Notes under the pieces: model-generated
Database searches by the model: none
What the model saw: only the letters and a program-made list of their open reading frames with translations
What the model was told of the DNA's origin: nothing
Origin: Deltaproteobacteria bacterium
GTDB taxonomy: Bacteria; Desulfobacterota; Desulfobulbia; Desulfobulbales; Desulfurivibrionaceae
Direction: 5' to 3'
NCBI GenBank assembly: GCA_021811385.1
Contig: JAJZPC010000008.1
Span: forward strand, 1 to 50,099
DNA length: 50,099 bases
Shown here: piece after piece, positions 17,133-25,109 of the stretch
Position numbering within the stretch: position 1 is the stretch's first letter
How the letters are laid out: the number at the start of each line of letters is the position of its first letter
Made by a program: the position numbers and the translations under genes

Positions 17133-17980
17133 CAGTCGAGTTTGTTCTGGATTTTAACGGTGTGGATGCGTCGTCGGTCGGCGGAAACCACCTCAAAGAC
17201 CAGGTCGTTGATGAGCATGGTGGCGCCCACCGGCGGCACCCGGTCCAGTTGGTGGATGATCAGCCCGCCCACGGATTCGTAAGGGCCTTCCGGCAGGGTA
17301 ATGCCGAAGAAATCCTCCACCTCCTCAAGGTTGACCTTGGCGTCGGTGAGGAGCATGTGTTTGTTCACCACCTTCCAGCGTTTTTCCGCCTTGTCGTACT
17401 CGTCGCGGATCTCGCCGACGATTTCCTCCAGTACGTCCTCCAAGGTAACCAGGCCGCGGACGCTGCCGAATTCATCGGTGACGATGGCCAGATGACCTTT
17501 CTGGCTCTGGAAATCCTTGAGCAGGTTGACGATCTTGCGGGTGTCGAGGACGAAAAAGGCCGGCTTGACCAGTTCCGAAGCCGCCGGCATGGTGGCGGCC
17601 TTGAGGCAGAAGGGCAGCAGATCCTTGGCATGGAGGATGCCGATGATGTTGTCCGGGGAATCCTGGTAGATGGGGATTCTGGTGTACCCTTCGTCGGTGA
17701 TCAGCTGGATAAGCTCGGCGGCCGATACCTTTGCCTCGGCGCTGACCATGTCGCTTCTGGGGGTCATGATCTCCCGGACCAGGGTATCCCTGAATTCCAG
17801 GATGGAGCTGATCATCTCCCCTTCCTCGCGGGAGATCAGCCCCTGTTCTTCACCGTCGTCGAGGAGTTCCTGTATTTCCTGTTCAATGTCTTCGGTGGTG
17901 TCGGGGGAGCGGTTGATGCCGAAAAAATTGAGAATGCGCTTGAAAGGTGAGTCGCCGGTGTCCGGGGCGGATGTGTCCAT
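17132..17980 (-). CDS. corC: CorC/YbeX-type CBS and transporter-associated domain protein
   Basis: This 282-residue cytoplasmic protein of the CorC/YbeX/TlyC group is linked to Mg2+/Co2+ homeostasis and ribosome metabolism. It has an acidic N-terminal segment with VREIMTPRSDM, two CBS domains (about residues 70-125 and 130-190, ending in the TDEFGSVRGLVTLEDVLEEI signature) and a C-terminal CorC/HlyC transporter-associated domain (about 200-280). It is the first gene of the minus-strand train that continues with lnt. No clear Shine-Dalgarno precedes the ATG at 17980 (upstream bases are pyrimidine and C-rich), so the start is uncertain. A TTGACA at 18120-18115 on the minus strand could be its -35, but the matching -10 is poor. 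Confidence 0.93.
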   Translation of the reverse strand: MDTSAPDTGDSPFKRILNFFGINRSPDTTEDIEQEIQELLDDGEEQGLISREEGEMISSILEFRDTLVREIMTPRSDMVSAEAKVSAAELIQLITDEGYTRIPIYQDSPDNIIGILHAKDLLPFCLKAATMPAASELVKPAFFVLDTRKIVNLLKDFQSQKGHLAIVTDEFGSVRGLVTLEDVLEEIVGEIRDEYDKAEKRWKVVNKHMLLTDAKVNLEEVEDFFGITLPEGPYESVGGLIIHQLDRVPPVGATMLINDLVFEVVSADRRRIHTVKIQNKLD

Positions 17981-18476
17981 GTGGGGGTAAGAGTCCTATG
18001 GGTATGACGACGAATCCGGCATGCCGTTGATGGCAAATCCGGCAGTGTCGCCCGGTGGAAGAATGCCTATGAAATCGCTCGCAACACCCATTGGCTAAAG
18101 GAAATAGCCGGGGGTGTCAAGAAAAAAAATTGACGTTTATCTTTAAAATCGGTATAAGGGCCACACTTTGATCCCACGGAATGTATGCTTTCCTTGGCGA
18201 AGAATTCAAAAACAGGTTCACTATACCATAGAACACCATGCTGTTTCAATAGATGCGCTTCACATGATGGAGGGCTTTTACTCCGGGGGGAGAATTGAGG
18301 CAGTCGCAACAAGGCCCAGCAGCCTTGCCGGTGCTTTTCCCCATGTTACGAAACCATCGGAATTCATCCTTTTCATTTGCCTTGAAAATTAGTAAAAACT
18401 AAAAAATGGAAACGACGGAAACGGCGGAGTGATCGTTCTCTTTTTTCCTTTTTGTTTTATGGGGATATGGTGAACG
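17981..18476. other. Divergent intergenic region and long leader of the carboxylase operon
   Basis: The 496 bases between corC (-) and the biotin carboxylase gene (+) hold no convincing protein gene. The left part has back-to-back -35-like hexamers (TTGACA on the minus strand at 18120-18115, TTGACG on the plus strand at 18130-18135). To the right is a roughly 310-base untranslated leader with an 8-codon mini-frame at 18406-18432 (METTETAE) over a 9-nt repeat (GGAAACGAC, GGAAACGGC). I could not fit it to a known riboswitch. Confidence 0.5.
18130..18158 (+). promoter_or_regulatory. Sigma-70-type promoter of the carboxylase operon
   Basis: TTGACG, a 17-base spacer and TATAAG form a near-consensus promoter. 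It lies about 310 bases upstream of the biotin carboxylase gene, which would give the mRNA a long leader. Confidence 0.6.
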
Positions 18477-19919
18477 GTGCAGCCTGCCCCGCAACCGATA
18501 TCGAGGGTTCGCTTGAAAGACAAGGTTTTGATTGCAAATCGGGGTGAGATTGCCCTGCGGATCATGGAGGCCTGTAAAGATCTGGGCCTGGATTATACCG
18601 TGATCTACACCGCGGCGGATGAGGAATCCGAACATGTGCGCCGCAACCTGGACAGCCAGAGCAATGTCCGCCGGGCTTGGCGTGTATCGGCCTATACCGA
18701 TCCCAACGATATTCTTTCCGTGGCGGATCACACCAATTGCACCGCCATCCATCCGGGTTACGGTTTTTTCTCCGAGGATTTTCGGTTTGCCCGGCGGGTC
18801 ACGATCCGCAACCGGCCCCTGACCTTCATCGGCCCGAAATGGGAAGTGGTCAAGGACTTGGGCGACAAGATCAATACCAAGCGGGTTGCCAATCGGCTTG
18901 GCATCCCGACCATCCCCGGCACCGACGGCCCCATCTATAATGAGATGGAGGCCGAGGACATCGCCCTCCATCTCCTCGAAATTCAGGACGGCCAGAAGAT
19001 CAAGAACCCTTCCATCCTGGTCAAGGCCGCTGCGGGCGGCGGCGGCATGGGCATCGAAGAGGTCTACCAGATCGAGCATTTCCGCCGCATCTACCGTCAG
19101 GTCCAGAACTATGCCAAGCGGCAGTTCGGCGACGGCGGGGTGCTCATCGAGCAGCGGATCCGCGATTTCAACCATCTTGAGGTGCAGCTGGTCTGCAGCC
19201 GGCACGGCGAGCGGGTCCATTTCGGCACCCGGAACTGCACCATCCAGAGCACCGGCCGCCAGAAGCGGCTGGAGGCCGCGCCCGGATTCGACAATTCCTG
19301 CTTTTCCTACGATTTTAACGGCCAAGAGGTGCTGGACAAGGTGGTTGAATATTCGCTCAAGCTTGCCGCCCACGTCCGCTACGACAACGTCGGCACCTGG
19401 GAGTGGATAGTAACGAGGGACGGCCAGCCCTACCTTCTTGAGGTCAACACCCGGATCCAGGTGGAAAACGATGTCTCCGCCCGGGTCAGCTACATCAATA
19501 ACAAGCATCCCAACCTCATCCGCGAGCAGATCCGTCTGGCGTTAGGCGACAAGATGGGGTACAGCCAGAGCGATATCGCCTCCCGTGGCGCGAGCATCGA
19601 GTTCAGGATCGTCGCGGAAGACACCGCCCGCGGCTTTGCTCCCTGGATCGGGACGATCTCCCGGTTCTCTTATCCGCAGTACGATTGGTCCGCGGTTTAC
19701 AGCCATGTGCCCACCGACCGAACCTACGCGATCCCCAGCGAGTATGACCCCAACCTGGCCCTGGCCTTGGTCTGGGGCGACACCATGGAGGAAGCCAAGG
19801 AACGGGGGCGGAAATTTCTGTCGGAGGTGGCCATCGAAGGCAGCAACGTCGCAGGTGGGCAGATCATGACCAACCTTCCTTATCTTCAGGAAAACATAGC
19901 CCGACTGCTCACTTTCTGA
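18477..19919 (+). CDS. Biotin carboxylase subunit of an acyl-CoA carboxylase (divergent)
   Basis: This subunit uses ATP and bicarbonate to carboxylate the biotin on the carrier protein. About 480 residues cover the three biotin carboxylase parts: KVLIANRGEIALRIM at the N-terminus, the ATP-grasp glycine loop KAAAGGGGMGIEEV, and EVNTRIQVEN followed by EFRIVAEDT. Several normally fixed positions differ: QVEN instead of QVEH, and IQSTGRQKRLEAAP instead of the usual QRRHQK-type block, so this is a divergent clade. The frame opens with GTG at 18477; a TTG at 18513 has a better Shine-Dalgarno (GAGGG, 5 bases ahead) and would start as MKDKVLIANRGE, the family's usual beginning. Next in the operon are the carboxyltransferase, carrier and ligase genes. 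Confidence 0.88.
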   Translation: MQPAPQPISRVRLKDKVLIANRGEIALRIMEACKDLGLDYTVIYTAADEESEHVRRNLDSQSNVRRAWRVSAYTDPNDILSVADHTNCTAIHPGYGFFSEDFRFARRVTIRNRPLTFIGPKWEVVKDLGDKINTKRVANRLGIPTIPGTDGPIYNEMEAEDIALHLLEIQDGQKIKNPSILVKAAAGGGGMGIEEVYQIEHFRRIYRQVQNYAKRQFGDGGVLIEQRIRDFNHLEVQLVCSRHGERVHFGTRNCTIQSTGRQKRLEAAPGFDNSCFSYDFNGQEVLDKVVEYSLKLAAHVRYDNVGTWEWIVTRDGQPYLLEVNTRIQVENDVSARVSYINNKHPNLIREQIRLALGDKMGYSQSDIASRGASIEFRIVAEDTARGFAPWIGTISRFSYPQYDWSAVYSHVPTDRTYAIPSEYDPNLALALVWGDTMEEAKERGRKFLSEVAIEGSNVAGGQIMTNLPYLQENIARLLTF

Positions 19920-19965
19920 TGAGCTGGCAGCGCTACGGCGCCTAAACGGCACAGGTAATTATTTT

Positions 19966-22221
19966 ATGGAAGATTTACGAAAGCGGCTGCTCAAGGTGGA
20001 AGAACGCACCAGCTATCTGAGTCAGATCAAGGATGGCGTTGAATGGGGCAATCTCTCCGGCCTGCGTGAAAAATTTGTCACCCTGCGGGACAAGTTCTAC
20101 GAATACACGGAAGACCAGCTCTCCGAGGAGATCAGGGCCTTGGAAGAGTCCCTCTCCTTTTTGGAGGGGCGCTGCGAAGAGACCATGACCTCCATGGACC
20201 GGGTGCGCATTGTCCGCAATCCCCACCGGTTTTCCCTGAAGGACATTCTGGAGAATGTCTACGAGGATTACACCGAGCTCGGCGGCGCCGAGGAGGTCAG
20301 CATCGATCCCTCCATGGTCGCGGCCAGGGCGAGCATCATGCGGCGGGTGAAAAACAAGGCGATCATGCAGCAGGTCATGGTCATCGGCCACGAGAAGGGG
20401 CATGGCGAGGAGTACCGCAACGGCGGCTGCAGCAAGCCCTGGGGCAATGAAAAGGCCCTGCGCTACATGAAGGTTGCCGAAACCGAAGGCATCCCCATCC
20501 ATTTCTATATCTTCACTCCAGGTTCTTTTCCGGTGGAGGATTATCCCGGCGCGGGCCAGCAGATCGCGCGGAACCTCTACGCCATGGCCAAGCTGCGGGT
20601 GCCGATGATTTCCGTCACCTCGGAAGGAGGCTCCGGCGGGGCCGAGGCCGTGGGCATGGCCGATGTCCGGCTGATGTTCTCCCACGGCTACTATTCGGTT
20701 ATCTCGCCGGAAGGCGCGGCCGCCATCGAGGGCAAGATCCGCGAGGGCGAGAAGATGCCCAAGGAGTTGGTGGAGGCCTGCGCCGAGCGGCTGCACATCA
20801 CGGCGGAAGAAAACCTCAAGCTCGGCACCATCGACCGCATTGTCTATGAACCGCCCTTGGGCGCCAAACGGGATGATTTCGGTTTTTTCCGGCAGCTCAA
20901 GAGCGAGATCATCCGGGCCACCGACGAGGTGGTGCTGAAAACCAAGAGCCTCAGGGCTTTCCGCGCCTATGAATTGACGATGAAAAAGGCGGAGGAGCAG
21001 GTCGTTGAAGAACCGCATATCGAGATCTCCTGGGATCTCAACGAGGATGAAGTCAAGCGGCTGCTCAGTTACCGTTCCAAGAAATACCGGGCCATGTCCT
21101 GTAAGGCTTATTCCGAAGAGAGCTCGTCCTGTTCCGCTTTCTGCCAGAAGGCGAAAAAAAGTATCGCCAAACTGTACTACAGCTTCCGCTATGATCTGTT
21201 GAAGACGCAGCAAAAGCAGGTAAAAAAGGTTTTTCAGGATGTGTCCGGCGAAGGTTCGGTGCTGCTCAAACAGGTTTCCTCCCCGATCACCGCGGCGTAT
21301 GATTTTATTTCTAAAAAACCCGGGGCACGTCCGGGCAAGCCTCCTGTCTCCTCAAGCGGCGCCGGGGAAGACCCCATCGAGTTCGGGGATGTCTATACCA
21401 GCCCGCTGGCCAACGAGGACCGCACCGTAACGTGCCCCAATGCCGAGAAGCAGGGGTGCAAGGATCTCTGGGTGCCCGATCTGTACGGGGAATTCGGCGG
21501 GGTGTGCGAAAATTGCGGCCACCATTTTCCCTTGGAATATCAGTGGTATCTCAAGCACCTTTTTGATCCGGATTCCATTCGGGAGTTCAACTCCGGGGTC
21601 TGCGCGGGCAATCCCCTGGCCTATCCGGGCTTTGAAAAGAAATTGCAATCCGCCATTACCAAAACCGGGCGGCGCAGCGGCATCATCACCTTCGACGCCA
21701 GGGTCATGGGCGTTGATCTGGTGGTGGCCATGCTGTACAGCGATTTTCGCAACGGCACGGTCGGCTCGGCCGAGGGCGAGAAATTCGTCCGAGCCTGTGA
21801 GGCGGCCAAACTGAAACGGCGGCCCTTGCTGTCCTATGTGCACACCACCGGCGGGATCCGCATCCACGAGGGAACCCTGGGCGTGGTGCAGATGCCCAAG
21901 TGCACCATGGCGGTGCGGGAATACATCGACTCCGGCGGTTTGTACATCGTGGTGTACGACAACAATTCCTATGCCGGGCCGGTGGCGAGTTTCTTGGGCT
22001 GTTCGCCGTATCAGTTCGCCATCCGCTCAAGCCGGGTGGGTTTTGCCGGGCCTCGGGTTATCCGCGACACCACCGGAGAGGATATCCCGCCCGATTACCA
22101 TAACGCCCGCAACGCCTTGCAGCGCGGCCATATCCAGGGCATTTGGGATCGCCGGGAGTTCCGGCGTAACCTGCATAAATCCCTGTTGACCATGGGCGGC
22201 GGTAATCTTTACTATAGATGA
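19966..22221 (+). CDS. Acyl-CoA carboxylase carboxyltransferase, alpha and beta subunits fused
   Basis: This 751-residue protein joins both carboxyltransferase halves in the order AccA-like then AccD-like. Residues 1-100 resemble the helical AccA start. About 120-340 is the alpha crotonase-fold domain, with the oxyanion glycine run GGSGGAEA (221-228) and VISPEGAAAI. Residues 350-470 form a linker with a helical, cysteine-containing part and a proline and glycine-rich part. From 485 the beta half starts with a zinc ribbon (C490, C498, C514, C517) and continues with the second crotonase fold (THTTGGIRIHEGTLGVV-like block near 625-640). The enzyme transfers CO2 from carboxybiotin to an acyl-CoA, most simply acetyl-CoA giving malonyl-CoA. 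The substrate is inferred, not shown. Confidence 0.87.
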   Translation: MEDLRKRLLKVEERTSYLSQIKDGVEWGNLSGLREKFVTLRDKFYEYTEDQLSEEIRALEESLSFLEGRCEETMTSMDRVRIVRNPHRFSLKDILENVYEDYTELGGAEEVSIDPSMVAARASIMRRVKNKAIMQQVMVIGHEKGHGEEYRNGGCSKPWGNEKALRYMKVAETEGIPIHFYIFTPGSFPVEDYPGAGQQIARNLYAMAKLRVPMISVTSEGGSGGAEAVGMADVRLMFSHGYYSVISPEGAAAIEGKIREGEKMPKELVEACAERLHITAEENLKLGTIDRIVYEPPLGAKRDDFGFFRQLKSEIIRATDEVVLKTKSLRAFRAYELTMKKAEEQVVEEPHIEISWDLNEDEVKRLLSYRSKKYRAMSCKAYSEESSSCSAFCQKAKKSIAKLYYSFRYDLLKTQQKQVKKVFQDVSGEGSVLLKQVSSPITAAYDFISKKPGARPGKPPVSSSGAGEDPIEFGDVYTSPLANEDRTVTCPNAEKQGCKDLWVPDLYGEFGGVCENCGHHFPLEYQWYLKHLFDPDSIREFNSGVCAGNPLAYPGFEKKLQSAITKTGRRSGIITFDARVMGVDLVVAMLYSDFRNGTVGSAEGEKFVRACEAAKLKRRPLLSYVHTTGGIRIHEGTLGVVQMPKCTMAVREYIDSGGLYIVVYDNNSYAGPVASFLGCSPYQFAIRSSRVGFAGPRVIRDTTGEDIPPDYHNARNALQRGHIQGIWDRREFRRNLHKSLLTMGGGNLYYR

Positions 22222-22261
22222 GCTGACGGCTGATTGCCGACGGCTGATAGCTAACTGCTAA
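22220..22261. repeat. Heptamer array after the carboxyltransferase gene
   Basis: Six consecutive 7-nt units with consensus NNGCTRA run without a break: GAGCTGA, CGGCTGA, TTGCCGA, CGGCTGA, TAGCTAA, CTGCTAA. It begins in the stop codon of the preceding gene. Only one arm is seen here. Confidence 0.8.
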
Positions 22262-22277
22262 TTCACAACGGTTTGCG

Positions 22278-22925
22278 ATGACTGACGAAATAGATTTCGA
22301 TGCAATAATTGGTAAGTATCGTTCCGATCCTTTTGACTATCTGGACGTGCGGACCATTCACACCGGTCAGGTCCGGTTCCGGGTGAAGGAAGATTCCGAG
22401 GTGGAAGGGCCATCCGGTGAATGGCACCATGTCCGGGGCACCCTGCTCTATGAACTGCTCCGGGAGGGGAACCAGAAGAAGATTTTCTCCACGGGCAACG
22501 GGGTGGTTTCCTTTATTCGCGGCGATCTGGAAGGCCAGTTCGTCGAGGCAGGGGAGAAGATCCTCACCATCCGCCATCCGCTGAAAAAACGCGAAATCAT
22601 CGAGAACATCCTGCGGCAGGTGTTGGAGCCCTTCAACGCGCCCGAGCGGGCCAAGTATTTCTTTTCCCTCGATCTGCAGGCCAAGATCGACAAGCACGGC
22701 CAGCGGGGGGTTTCCATTAAGCCCGGCGACGAGATCCTCACCATGTCCCTGATGAAGCGCGATACCCCGGTCTACTATGCCGGAGAGCCGGGGATCATTC
22801 ATTCCGTATATTTTCAGCCCGGGGTCAGCGTGTCCCAAGGCGAGCCGCTGCTGGGCATCTGTTCCCAGGAGAAGCTGCCCATGATCCAGAAGATTATCAC
22901 CAGGGTCAAGGCGGAATGGGAATAG
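22278..22925 (+). CDS. Biotin carboxyl carrier-like protein with a biotinyl domain
   Basis: This 215-residue protein lies between the carboxyltransferase and biotin ligase genes. The C-terminal ~65 residues have the biotinyl/lipoyl hammerhead pattern: an acceptor-like lysine K160 in SLMKRD, followed by the glycine-turn half ending in QPGVSVSQGEPLLGI. The canonical AMKM motif is replaced by LMKR. A second, acceptor-less half pattern occurs near residues 71-98 (GNGVVSFIRG to VEAGEKILTI). The N-terminal 60 residues are not recognised. Context makes it the carrier of the carboxylase, and K160 is the likely biotinylation site. A lipoyl-type role is less likely given the adjacent biotin ligase. Confidence 0.75.
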   Translation: MTDEIDFDAIIGKYRSDPFDYLDVRTIHTGQVRFRVKEDSEVEGPSGEWHHVRGTLLYELLREGNQKKIFSTGNGVVSFIRGDLEGQFVEAGEKILTIRHPLKKREIIENILRQVLEPFNAPERAKYFFSLDLQAKIDKHGQRGVSIKPGDEILTMSLMKRDTPVYYAGEPGIIHSVYFQPGVSVSQGEPLLGICSQEKLPMIQKIITRVKAEWE

Positions 22926-22929
22926 CTGT

Positions 22930-23874
22930 GTGCCCGCGAAGCCGATAATGGTTGAGTCTCTTTCCTTTCAAGCTGTCCAGCAACTCATCTTCGACGAGGA
23001 GATCCCTTCCCGCTTGGCCCACTATCCGGCCGAGGTCGTCCAGGCCGTGTACCGGTATGGCGCTCCGGTGGGCAGTGTCATTCACCATCTGCCCCAGGCC
23101 GAACGGCTGATGCCCCTTGCCCGGCAACGGATCAACGAATTCGAGGCCGGCGGTCACTCCTGCCCCAGCGGCATGGTCTTTCTTGCCGATGAACTCACCG
23201 ATGGCCGGGGCCGGTTCCAGCGTTCCTGGCACGCTCCGGTCGGAGGCCTCTGGCTGACCTTGGTCATGGCCAACACCCTGTTGCCGGAAAGCATGCGTCT
23301 TTATCCCCTTGCGGCGGGCATGGCCTGCTGCGAGGCGGTACGCAGTTACGGCATCGATGCGCGTCTCAAATGGGTCAATGACGTGCATGTGGCAGGGCGA
23401 AAGATCTGCGGGGTGCTCTGCGAATCGTTTACCAGCGCCACGCATGCGGAAGAATATGTGCTGATCGGGGCGGGTCTCAATATCAACAACCTGGCCTTTC
23501 CCGCCGAGTTGGGCGCAACGGCTGTCTCCATGAAGGAGATCCTCGGGCGCGATACCGACCTTGCCGGTTTTGGCGCCCGGCTGCTGGCCAAATTTTCTTG
23601 GAGTTTCGGTCTGCTCTGCTACGACGAGGCGCAACGTCTGGCTGCGGACGACGGTTCCGGCATGCAACTGCCGGACAGCCTGCTGCTCGGCGCCTGGCGG
23701 GAGCTGAGCGATACCGTGGGCCGTCGGGTTTGGTTCGGCTTTGATGTCCAGCGAGAGCCCCAGTATCGGGCCGAGGTGCTGGGGCTTGCCCCGGACGGTG
23801 GGATCATTCTCCGGCAGCTGGAGAGCGGGGCCGAGATTGTCGAGCATTCCGGGGAGTTGTTGTATCTCGATTGA
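22930..23874 (+). CDS. birA: Biotin--[acetyl-CoA-carboxylase] ligase without a DNA-binding domain
   Basis: This ligase activates biotin as biotinyl-AMP and attaches it to the carrier lysine. The 314-residue product has the GRGRF biotin/ATP motif at 92-96, the KWVNDV block at 147-152 and KICGVLCE, then the C-terminal SH3-like part (about 260-314). The first ~60 residues are not a helix-turn-helix, so it should not act as the biotin-operon repressor that Escherichia coli BirA is. The frame starts with GTG at 22930, 4 bases after the carrier gene's stop. An ATG at 22948 is an alternative. Encoding the ligase directly behind its substrate suggests a dedicated pair. Confidence 0.9.
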   Translation: MPAKPIMVESLSFQAVQQLIFDEEIPSRLAHYPAEVVQAVYRYGAPVGSVIHHLPQAERLMPLARQRINEFEAGGHSCPSGMVFLADELTDGRGRFQRSWHAPVGGLWLTLVMANTLLPESMRLYPLAAGMACCEAVRSYGIDARLKWVNDVHVAGRKICGVLCESFTSATHAEEYVLIGAGLNINNLAFPAELGATAVSMKEILGRDTDLAGFGARLLAKFSWSFGLLCYDEAQRLAADDGSGMQLPDSLLLGAWRELSDTVGRRVWFGFDVQREPQYRAEVLGLAPDGGIILRQLESGAEIVEHSGELLYLD

Positions 23875-23883
23875 TATTTTTTG

Positions 23884-24003
23884 CCACGAAACCCACGAAA
23901 GACACGAAAAAAGCGCAGCTTCCACCCCGGTTTGTCCGGTTGTTTTTTGGCGTCCGGCAGTTTTCTAGCCATCCCCTGTAGTTTTTGTGGATTTCGTGGT
24001 TTT
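23884..24003. repeat. Inverted pair of 9-nt-period arrays
   Basis: The left arm 23884-23910 holds three nonamers (CCACGAAAC, CCACGAAAG, ACACGAAAA). The right arm 23982-24003 is a degenerate inverted copy (TTTTTGTGGATTTCGTGG and on). It fills the gap between birA and the glycosyltransferase gene and belongs to the same family as 48513-48664. Confidence 0.8.
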
Positions 24004-24049
24004 ATCGGCACTACTGCCGATAATTGACACGTGGCGGAGTCTTTTATCC

Positions 24050-24886
24050 ATGACATCTCCCTCCACCCCGGTCTCCGTCATCATCCCCACCCATAACCGG
24101 GCCGGGTTTCTGCCCAAGGCCATCGATTCGGTCCTCTCTCAAACCTACGCCAACTTCGAACTCATCGTGGTGGACGACGGCTCCATTGACGATACCCCGG
24201 CGCTGCTCGCCTCGTACGGCAAACCGCTTACCAGCCTGCGCCAGGAAAACCGTGGCCCGGCAGCGGCCCGGAATGCCGGAATCAGGGCGGCCCGCCATTC
24301 CCTTCTTGCCTTTCTCGATTCCGACGACCAGTTCGCCAAAAACAAGCTGGCTCTCCAGGTTGCCGCCATGGAGGCGCAGCCGGAGCTGCTCATATCCCAC
24401 ACCCAGGAAACCTGGTTTCGCAACGGCCACCATCTCAATCAGAAAAAACGGCACGCCAAGGAAGGCGGCGATATCTTTGCCCGCAGCCTGGATCTCTGCG
24501 TGGTGGGCATGTCCACGGTCATGGCCCGGCGGGAGCTGTTCGACCGGGTCGGCCTGTTCGATGAATCGTTCCCCTGTTGCGAGGATTACGAACTCTGGCT
24601 CCGGGCCAGCGTGGCGCATCCTTTCCTTCTGGTGGATGCGCCGTTGACCGTCAAGCATGGCGGCAGAGAGGATCAGGTTTCCGTCCGGTTCAAGACCGGC
24701 ATGGACCGCTTCCGCATCCGGGCCATGGAAAAGCTTCTTGCCTCCGCCATCCTCACCCCTGCGCAGTCCCGCCTTGCCCGCGAGGAACTGGTCCGCAAGG
24801 CCATACTCTACGGGAACGGCTGTCTCAAGCATGGCCGTCTCGAAGAAGGCCGACGCGCTCTTGCCCTTGCCGCCAGGCATGTCTAG
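24050..24886 (+). CDS. Family 2 glycosyltransferase
   Basis: This 278-residue GT-A fold inverting glycosyltransferase begins with the family signature VSVIIPTHNRAGFLPKAIDS. It carries the nucleotide-sugar aspartates VVDDGS and the metal-binding DSDD (FLDSDD) near residues 90-100, with the acceptor-side ED motif CEDYELWLR near 185. It has no membrane segment and is probably a soluble or peripheral enzyme of surface polysaccharide synthesis. The frame is open to 23987, but those codons lie in the repeat element, and the ATG at 24050 starts the conserved domain. It stands alone; the neighbours give no clue to its sugar. Confidence 0.88.
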   Translation: MTSPSTPVSVIIPTHNRAGFLPKAIDSVLSQTYANFELIVVDDGSIDDTPALLASYGKPLTSLRQENRGPAAARNAGIRAARHSLLAFLDSDDQFAKNKLALQVAAMEAQPELLISHTQETWFRNGHHLNQKKRHAKEGGDIFARSLDLCVVGMSTVMARRELFDRVGLFDESFPCCEDYELWLRASVAHPFLLVDAPLTVKHGGREDQVSVRFKTGMDRFRIRAMEKLLASAILTPAQSRLAREELVRKAILYGNGCLKHGRLEEGRRALALAARHV

Positions 24887-24923
24887 CGGACATCTTCCCC
24901 AGTATTGTTCTATTTTTTTATGT

Positions 24924-24953
24924 TTGACTTTGCCTGCCGAATTTTCATAGCAT
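24924..24953 (+). promoter_or_regulatory. Candidate promoter of the first MCP gene
   Basis: TTGACT, an 18-base spacer and TAGCAT lie about 155 bases upstream of the ATG at 25110. The -35 and the 18-base spacer match two other promoters in this chemosensory island (27600 and 30694). Confidence 0.45.
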
Positions 24954-25109
24954 GGGTTTATGGAGGTACACCTATTGGGGGTTAGACGCCTGCATCTTGT
25001 AGTCGTAAAAACGATGATCTTTACCTGTACGGATACATAACGGCAGCGGAGTGGACGGATCAACGAGGGCTGTCTTAAATAAAGATTGCGCGAGCGAGAT
25101 GGAAGAAAA

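Noticed and set aside
18067-18312. An 81-codon minus-strand frame in the corC-carboxylase gap
   Set aside because: It lacks a ribosome site and motifs and overlaps the likely divergent promoters.
18406-18432. An 8-codon leader-peptide candidate (METTETAE) before the carboxylase operon
   Set aside because: No run of regulatory codons and no terminator/antiterminator pair follows. Noted only as part of the leader.
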